A DNA stretch of 64,000 nucleotides from Neoroseomonas oryzicola. Its GTDB lineage: Bacteria > Pseudomonadota > Alphaproteobacteria > Acetobacterales > Acetobacteraceae. Under the pieces are notes generated by a model. It had not been told where the DNA came from. It saw only the letters and a program-made list of their open reading frames with translations, and searched no databases. The position numbers were made by a program, and so were the translations under genes. The DNA lies in the NCBI RefSeq assembly GCF_012163135.1, contig NZ_JAAVUP010000001.1:124001-188000 (forward strand). Reading direction: 5' to 3'. This document shows, piece after piece, positions 53,939 through 64,000 of this stretch (the first letter of the stretch is position 1; every line of letters begins with the position of its first letter).

Positions 53939-54733
53939 GTGAATGCCGTGCTCGCCGCCTTCCCGCGCCGTTCCCTCGTGCTGAAGCCGGGCCGCGGGGC
54001 CCTGGGCGGGTGGCTGCTGGGCCTGGGAGCCTTGGTGCTGTTCGGCGGTTTCCTGGCCCTGCTGGCCGTCGAGGTGGTGCCCGAGATCCGCGACGATTTC
54101 GCCGTGCGGGAGACGGCGCGGCCCGCCCCCGGCGCACGCATCGTCGAAGGCCGCTGCCGGTCCCGCCTGTTCCTGATGCAGTCCTGCGACGTCACCATCG
54201 CCTGGCGCGGCAAGGATGGCGGCGGCACGCGCAAGCTCAGCTACCTGTTCGTCGAGCCGCATATGGGGTCGTGGAACGCGCAGCCCATGGCGGACCCGCA
54301 GCGGCCGGAACTGGTGACGACGGATCTCGGTCTCGACCGGCTGTGGAACCGCGTCGGCACGGCGATCGGCGGCGCTGTCTTCGCGGTCGCGCTGATCGTC
54401 GGGGTGATGATCGGCGCACGGCGAACGCAATCCGCGCGCGGGCAACTGAAGGCGCTGTCCGGGCGGGTGCTGGAACCGGTGCCCGTGCGCTTCCGGGGCT
54501 GGGGGGAAGGCCCGAGCTGGATCGTGCAGGACGATCGCGGCGCGACCGCCGAATGGCCGGTCCGCAAGTCCGACAAGCCCTTCGTGCTGGACGAGGCGCG
54601 CGGGCTGGTCCTCGCGCTGCGCGACCCGGCCGGCGGCCCGGCCTTCCCGCTCGACGAAAAGCTGCGCTTGGTCACCCTCTCGCCCGAGGAGCGCGCGCGC
54701 ATCCTGGCCGCGCGCGGCGCCGCCGCGGGATGA
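53939..54733 (+). CDS. Membrane protein with two helices, DUF3592-like
   Basis: 264 residues from the GTG at 53939. One hydrophobic helix near residues 25-45 (WLLGLGALVLFGGFLALLAVEVV), a periplasmic domain with two cysteines (GRCRSRLFLMQSCDVTIAWRG), and a second helix near residues 142-160 (AIGGAVFAVALIVGVMIG), then a cytoplasmic tail. The layout helix-loop-helix recalls DUF3592-type proteins, but that is a tentative comparison. It lies 66 bases after the preceding gene. Confidence 0.6.
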   Translation: MNAVLAAFPRRSLVLKPGRGALGGWLLGLGALVLFGGFLALLAVEVVPEIRDDFAVRETARPAPGARIVEGRCRSRLFLMQSCDVTIAWRGKDGGGTRKLSYLFVEPHMGSWNAQPMADPQRPELVTTDLGLDRLWNRVGTAIGGAVFAVALIVGVMIGARRTQSARGQLKALSGRVLEPVPVRFRGWGEGPSWIVQDDRGATAEWPVRKSDKPFVLDEARGLVLALRDPAGGPAFPLDEKLRLVTLSPEERARILAARGAAAG

Positions 54734-54800
54734 GGCCGCGCCTTGACGCGAGGGGTGCAAGGCCGGAAGGCTCGCGACCCGTGCCAGGAAAGCCGCGCAG

Positions 54801-55928
54801 ATGATGTTCGAGGGGGTCGCGCCCGGGACGTGCCGGGTGCCGATCGTCATCTTCTCCTTCGACCGGCCGGAGTATCTCGAACGGCTGTGCCGCGGGCTGC
54901 TGGCGCAGGCGCAGCTCCGCCCCGATCCGTCGCGCGTCTTCCTGCTGCAGGATGGCGCGGTGTCGCCGCGAACCGGCCATCGCTACGGCCGCCCGCTGCG
55001 GATGCAGCGCTGCATCGAGGTCTTCCGGGCGTTGTTCCCCGAAGGCCAGGTGCTGGCGGCGGAGCACAACCTCGGCATCGCCGACAACATCCTGCGCGGG
55101 CAGCGGCATGTCTTCGAGACCCTGGACGAGGAGGCGGGCTACTTCTTCGAGGACGACCTCGAGCCAGGCCCGCTCTACCTCGCCGCGCTCGAGGCGATGC
55201 GCGCCGCGACCGAGCCCTTCGCCGACCGCGTCGCCTATTTTGCCGCCTATGGCGACCACAAGTCACCGAAGCCGGGGCCGGAGGTGCGCGCGGTGCAGCT
55301 CGGCCACCATTGGGGCTTCGGGCTGCGGCGCGCGGCTTGGCGACGCATCCAGGCCTTCCTGCCGGCCTGGTGGGAGGAGGCGCGGCGCGTCGATTTCCAG
55401 GGCCGCAACCGGCTGCGCCTGTTGAGGATCCAGCGCGACTGGGACGTGGCGGTCGACGGCATCGCCGAGGATGCGGCGACCGAACTCGCCTGCGCCTCGC
55501 TGGGCCTCGCGCGGCTGAACACCGATGTCTCCTTCGCGCGCTACATCGGCGAGCATGGCGAGCACTTCAATCCGGGCGTCTTCCGCGCGCTCGGCTTCGA
55601 GGGGATGCAGTGGGCGGAGGGCGATCGCTTCGCGCTGCAGGCGCCTACCGCCGATGAGGTGGTGCGCATTGCCGCGACAGCGCGGGAGGGCCGCGTCGCC
55701 TACCGGCGCGACCACCTCGAGAACCTGATCGCGCGGGCCGAGGCCGAGCTGGTCGATCCCGACCGCATCGCGACGGCGGAGGATGTCGCCGCGATGTGGC
55801 TGATGCTGCTCGACCGGCGCGTGGTGCCGCAGGAGGTGCTGGAACGCCATGCGGGCCGCACGACGATCCGCGACCTGCGCCGCGTCATCGTGCGGATGCC
55901 GTTGTTCCGGCGGATGACCGCGCCTTAG
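54801..55928 (+). CDS. Glycosyltransferase-like protein (paralog of the one at 23513)
   Basis: 375 residues, ATG at 54801 (next ATG at 54804). It shares with 23513-24640 the order PIVIFSFDRPEYLERLCRGL, DGAVSPRTG (51-59), AEHNLGIADNILRG, GYFFEDDLEPGPLYL (EDD 117-119), AYGDHKSP, HHWGFGLRRAAWRRIQ and GEHFNPGVFRALGF. The acidic EDD suggests a GT-A metal site. No membrane helix or signal. Its stop codon comes from the repeat element at 55926. Acceptor unknown. Confidence 0.7.
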   Translation: MMFEGVAPGTCRVPIVIFSFDRPEYLERLCRGLLAQAQLRPDPSRVFLLQDGAVSPRTGHRYGRPLRMQRCIEVFRALFPEGQVLAAEHNLGIADNILRGQRHVFETLDEEAGYFFEDDLEPGPLYLAALEAMRAATEPFADRVAYFAAYGDHKSPKPGPEVRAVQLGHHWGFGLRRAAWRRIQAFLPAWWEEARRVDFQGRNRLRLLRIQRDWDVAVDGIAEDAATELACASLGLARLNTDVSFARYIGEHGEHFNPGVFRALGFEGMQWAEGDRFALQAPTADEVVRIAATAREGRVAYRRDHLENLIARAEAELVDPDRIATAEDVAAMWLMLLDRRVVPQEVLERHAGRTTIRDLRRVIVRMPLFRRMTAP

Positions 55929-56028
55929 AGCCGTTGCCGTTCGCCGTGGCTAACGGCAACGCCTCCAGACTTTTGTTTTCGCGAGCATCTTCACCCGATC
56001 AGGTGATTCCACCTGATCGGGATCTGCC

Positions 56029-56031
<3 letters not shown>
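55926..56031. repeat. Palindromic REP-like element, copy 2 (composite)
   Basis: Begins TAGAGCCG at the stop of the glycosyltransferase gene, then hairpin A CGTTGCCGTT (55932-55941) / AACGGCAACG (55952-55961), a T-rich spacer, and hairpin B CCCGATCAGG (55994-56003) / CCTGATCGGG (56012-56021). The core 55979-56027 matches copy 1 (reverse) in 45 of 49 bases. It ends CCCTA, which gives the uvrA stop on the minus strand. A 44-base insert separates the element's left end from its core. Confidence 0.8.
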
Positions 56032-58890
<2,859 letters not shown>

Positions 58891-58921
58891 TCAGGGGCTC
58901 CGCGCGGCGCGGCGGGGCCGG

Positions 58922-58944
58922 CCGGTGATGTTCCGGTGATGTTC
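58922..58944. promoter_or_regulatory. SOS (LexA) box of uvrA
   Basis: GTTC-N7-GTTC at 58930-58944, the LexA box of alphaproteobacteria, lies within a perfect tandem 11-base repeat CCGGTGATGTT (58922-58932 and 58933-58943). CATATATG at 58949-58956 next to it could serve as a -10 in either direction. The box is 40 bases before the uvrA start and 129 before ssb. Confidence 0.75.
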
Positions 58945-59072
58945 TCTTCATATATGACCCCTGTCGCGCCGCCTGGAAAGGGTTTGCTGCGCGGCGGGGC
59001 CGATGCCCGGGGGATGGCTTCCGGGCGCCGGAAAGGGTAGTAAGTCCGGCTCAAATCCTGGGAAACAGCGGC

Positions 59073-59609
59073 ATGGCTGGCATCAACAAGGTCATCATCC
59101 TCGGGCGGTTAGGCCGCGATCCGGAAGTGCGCAACTTCCAGAACGGCGGCAAGGTCGTGAACCTGCGCATCGCAACCAGCGAGCGATACAAGGATCGCGA
59201 AGGAAACCAGCAGGAGAGGACGGAGTGGCACTCCGTCGCCATCTTCAACGATCGCCTGGGCGAGGTGGCCGAGAAGTACCTGCGCAAGGGCAGCGAGGTC
59301 TACATCGAGGGCCAGCTCGAGACCCGCAAGTGGCAGGACAAGGACGGCCAGGACCGGTACACGACCGAGATCGTGCTGCGCCAGTACCGCGGCGAGCTGC
59401 AGCTCGTCGGCGGCCGCGGTGGCGGATCCGGCGCGGATGAGGGCGGGTATTCCGAGCGCTCCTCCTCCGGCGGCGGCTATTCGGACCGGCCCGCGGGCGG
59501 CGGACGCGGCGGCAGCGAAGGGGGCGGCGGCGGCCGTTCCGGCGGCGGCGGCCGCAGCGGCGGGTGGGACTCGAAGAAGACCGACCTCGACGACGAGATC
59601 CCCTTCTGA
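59073..59609 (+). CDS. ssb: Single-stranded DNA-binding protein
   Basis: 178 residues. OB-fold N-terminus [39 protein letters not shown], then [32 protein letters not shown], a glycine/serine-rich linker (about 115-168) and the acidic tip DLDDEIPF that binds partners. Divergent from uvrA across the SOS box, as commonly found in bacteria; LexA may also control ssb. Confidence 0.97.
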   Translation: MAGINKVIILGRLGRDPEVRNFQNGGKVVNLRIATSERYKDREGNQQERTEWHSVAIFNDRLGEVAEKYLRKGSEVYIEGQLETRKWQDKDGQDRYTTEIVLRQYRGELQLVGGRGGGSGADEGGYSERSSSGGGYSDRPAGGGRGGSEGGGGGRSGGGGRSGGWDSKKTDLDDEIPF

Positions 59610-59617
59610 CCCCGATG

Positions 59618-59657
59618 CCGCGCGGCGGTTGACGCAGGCCGCCGCGCGGTGCCTATG
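59618..59657 (+). promoter_or_regulatory. Hairpin and possible gyrA promoter
   Basis: A perfect 11-base inverted repeat (CCGCGCGGCGG 59618-59628, CCGCCGCGCGG 59639-59649) follows the ssb stop by nine bases. Its loop holds TTGACG (59629-59634), which with 17 bases to CCTATG (59652-59657) forms a possible promoter for gyrA. It may be an ssb terminator, a gyrA control element or both. Confidence 0.35.
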
Positions 59658-59719
59658 GCGCCCGAACCCCGCGCGCGACCGCGCCGCGCCGCCACTCTGA
59701 CCGGACCGAGCCTGACCGC

Positions 59720-62456
<2,737 letters not shown>

Positions 62457-62464
<8 letters not shown>

Positions 62465-62966
62465 GCGCATCGCCCTGTATCCGGGCACCTTCGACCCGGT
62501 GACGAACGGGCATCTCGACATCATCGGCCGCGCCGCGCGGCTGGTGGACCGCCTCGTCGTCGGCGTGGCGATCAACATCGGCAAGGGGCCGCTCTTCGAG
62601 CTCGAGGAGCGGGTCCGGCTGGTGCAGGCCGAGGTCGCCCCGATCGCCGCGCGCAACGGCACCGCGATCGAGGTGCGGCCCTTCCAGGGGCTGCTCGTGC
62701 AGTATGCGCGCGAGATCGGCGCGCGGATGATCATCCGCGGCCTGCGCGCGGTTGCGGACTTCGACTACGAGTTCCAGATGGTGGGCATGAACCGCCGCCT
62801 GGACCAGGAGATCGAGACCGTCTTCCTGATGGCCTCGGAAACCAACCAGTTCATCGCCTCCCGCCTCGTGAAGGAAATCGCGCGGCTGGGCGGGGACATC
62901 TCGGGCTTCGTGCCGAAGGCGACGCTCGATGCGACGCTCGCCAAGATCCGCGCGACCCAAGGCTGA
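62457..62966 (+). CDS. coaD: Phosphopantetheine adenylyltransferase
   Basis: 169 residues. TGHIGH-like nucleotidyltransferase site [24 protein letters not shown], and [22 protein letters not shown], then [25 protein letters not shown]. It adenylates phosphopantetheine, the fourth step in coenzyme A synthesis. Start overlaps the end of gyrA. Confidence 0.97.
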
Positions 62967-62976
62967 AGGAGCCAAG

Positions 62977-63537
62977 ATGATGCTTCGCAGGACCCTCCTC
63001 GGTGCCGCCGCGGCGGCCGCGGCCACGCCGGCCATCGCCCAGCAGCCGGCGCTCGACCCCGAGAACACGCTGATCCTGGAACTGCCCGGCGGACGGGTGA
63101 CGATCCAGCTGCTGCCGGACCTCGCGCCGCGGCATGTCGAGCGGATCAAGACCCTGGTCCGCCAGGGCTTCTACGACGGCACGCCCTTCCACCGCGTGAT
63201 CGAGGGCTTCATGGCCCAGGGCGGCGATCCGACCGGCACCGGCACGGGCGGGTCGCGCCTGCCGGACCTGCAGGCCGAGTTCAGCCCACCGTCCCGCGCG
63301 CGCTTCATCCGCGGCACGGTCGGCGCCGCGCGCACGCAGAATCCGAACAGCGCGAACAGCCAGTTCTTCATCATGTTCGCCCCGGCGCCGAGCCTCGATG
63401 GCCAATACACCATCTGGGGCCGCGTCGTGTCCGGCATGGATGCCGTGGACAAGATCAAGCGCGGCGCGCCCGGCAGCGGCACCGTGACCAACCCTGACCG
63501 CATCCGCACCGCGCGCATCGCCGCCGACGTGCGCTGA
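62977..63537 (+). CDS. Exported cyclophilin-type peptidyl-prolyl isomerase
   Basis: 186 residues from the ATG at 62977. An N-terminal signal (MMLRRTLLGAAAAAAATPAIAQQ) with a twin-arginine-like pair directs it to the periplasm. The cyclophilin core has FHRVIEGFMAQGGDPTGTGTGG, NSANSQFFIMFAPAPSLDGQYTIWGRVVSGMD, with active-site Arg and Phe in the usual places. It helps periplasmic proteins fold. It is 10 bases after coaD, and a cytoplasmic paralog follows at once. Confidence 0.93.
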   Translation: MMLRRTLLGAAAAAAATPAIAQQPALDPENTLILELPGGRVTIQLLPDLAPRHVERIKTLVRQGFYDGTPFHRVIEGFMAQGGDPTGTGTGGSRLPDLQAEFSPPSRARFIRGTVGAARTQNPNSANSQFFIMFAPAPSLDGQYTIWGRVVSGMDAVDKIKRGAPGSGTVTNPDRIRTARIAADVR

Positions 63538-63559
63538 CCCCTTCGCGAAAGCCAGACCA

Positions 63560-64000
63560 ATGACCGAGACCCCGGCCGCCGACCCCGAGAACACGCTGAT
63601 CCTCGAGCTCGAGCACGGCACCGTCACCATCGCGCTGCGCCCCGACCTGGCGCCGAAGCATGTCGAGCAGATCAAGACGCTCGCCCGGCGCGGCTTCTAC
63701 AACGACGTGCCCTTCCACCGCGTGATCGAGGGCTTCATGGCCCAGGGCGGCGACCCGACCGGCACCGGCCGTGGCGGGTCCGACCTGCCGGACATCGAGG
63801 CCGAGTTCTCGAACCCCGGCACGGCGCGTTTCGTCCGCGGCACCTGCGGCATGGCCCGCACCCAGGACCCGAACAGCGCGAACAGCCAGTTCTTCATCAT
63901 GTTCGGCCCGGCGCCGAGCCTCGATGGCCAGTACACCATCTGGGGCGAGGTCACCTCGGGCATGGATGCCGTGGACAAGATCAAGCGCGGCGCCGGCATG
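63560..64000 (+). CDS. Cytoplasmic cyclophilin-type peptidyl-prolyl isomerase (cut by window end)
   Basis: 147 residues of a cyclophilin are visible from the ATG at 63560 and the gene runs past the window. No signal peptide. The segments FHRVIEGFMAQGGDPTGTGRGG, NSANSQFFIMFGPAPSLDGQYTIWGEVTSGMD are almost the same as those of the exported neighbour, so the two arose by tandem duplication. The second copy is probably cytoplasmic. Confidence 0.92.
   Translation, partial: MTETPAADPENTLILELEHGTVTIALRPDLAPKHVEQIKTLARRGFYNDVPFHRVIEGFMAQGGDPTGTGRGGSDLPDIEAEFSNPGTARFVRGTCGMARTQDPNSANSQFFIMFGPAPSLDGQYTIWGEVTSGMDAVDKIKRGAGM

Overview
The window is about 64 kb of very GC-rich chromosome with no phage, insertion sequence or CRISPR array. 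It most likely comes from an alphaproteobacterium of the Acetobacteraceae (Roseomonas-like). Supporting signs are a PopZ/DUF2497 gene, a GTTC-N7-GTTC SOS box in front of uvrA, a Bug/TctC-type solute receptor, a complete C-P lyase operon, and the block dgt-argS-SPOR-nagZ-scpAB-tatBC-serS. The taxonomic call is an inference from gene content and base composition.

Layout. 1-8.3 kb: a truncated LysR regulator divergent from an atypical metallo-beta-lactamase-fold protein, two oligopeptide-type ABC ATPases without permeases, and an RND efflux adaptor-pump pair closed by a strong terminator. 8.3-14.6 kb: an acetolactate-synthase-like enzyme, a carboxymuconolactone-decarboxylase-family protein, a flavodoxin, and an overlapping set of amidohydrolase, probable glycosyltransferase and gamma-glutamyltransferase-family genes. 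14.7-23.5 kb: the phosphonate C-P lyase region. phnGHIJKLM plus a DUF1045 2H-phosphoesterase gene lie on the minus strand, almost all joined by 4-base overlaps. phnF and a second phnM diverge from them, and phnN converges on the far end. 23.5-29.7 kb: a glycosyltransferase, a UbiE-like methyltransferase, tRNA-Asn and tRNA-Cys, pcm, tolC, popZ and a tripartite tricarboxylate receptor.

29.8-37.6 kb: valS, a tiny membrane ORF, an LLM oxidoreductase, ilvD, two small lipoproteins, xthA, another tiny membrane ORF and an ErpA-like iron-sulfur carrier. 37.7-48.7 kb: dgt, argS, a SPOR protein, nagZ, an M50 protease, scpA, scpB, an orphan iron-type ABC ATPase, tatB, tatC and serS. 48.7-59.0 kb: an FkbM methyltransferase, a DUF815 ATPase, yajC, an isochorismatase-like hydrolase, sodB, an NDUFAF6-like protein, two unknown membrane proteins, a second glycosyltransferase and uvrA. 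59.0-64.0 kb: ssb, gyrA, coaD and two cyclophilins, the last cut by the window end.

How the parts fit. The phn genes encode a pathway from phosphonates to PRPP, with DUF1045 a candidate for the PRPP-precursor cyclic phosphodiesterase step, because no phnP is seen here. The RND pair could use the TolC at 26.7 kb. The two glycosyltransferases at 23.5 and 54.8 kb are paralogs. Each is followed by a copy of the same palindromic element, and the ends of that element supply stop codons for the convergent genes on both sides. No intergenic stretch exceeds about 190 bases.
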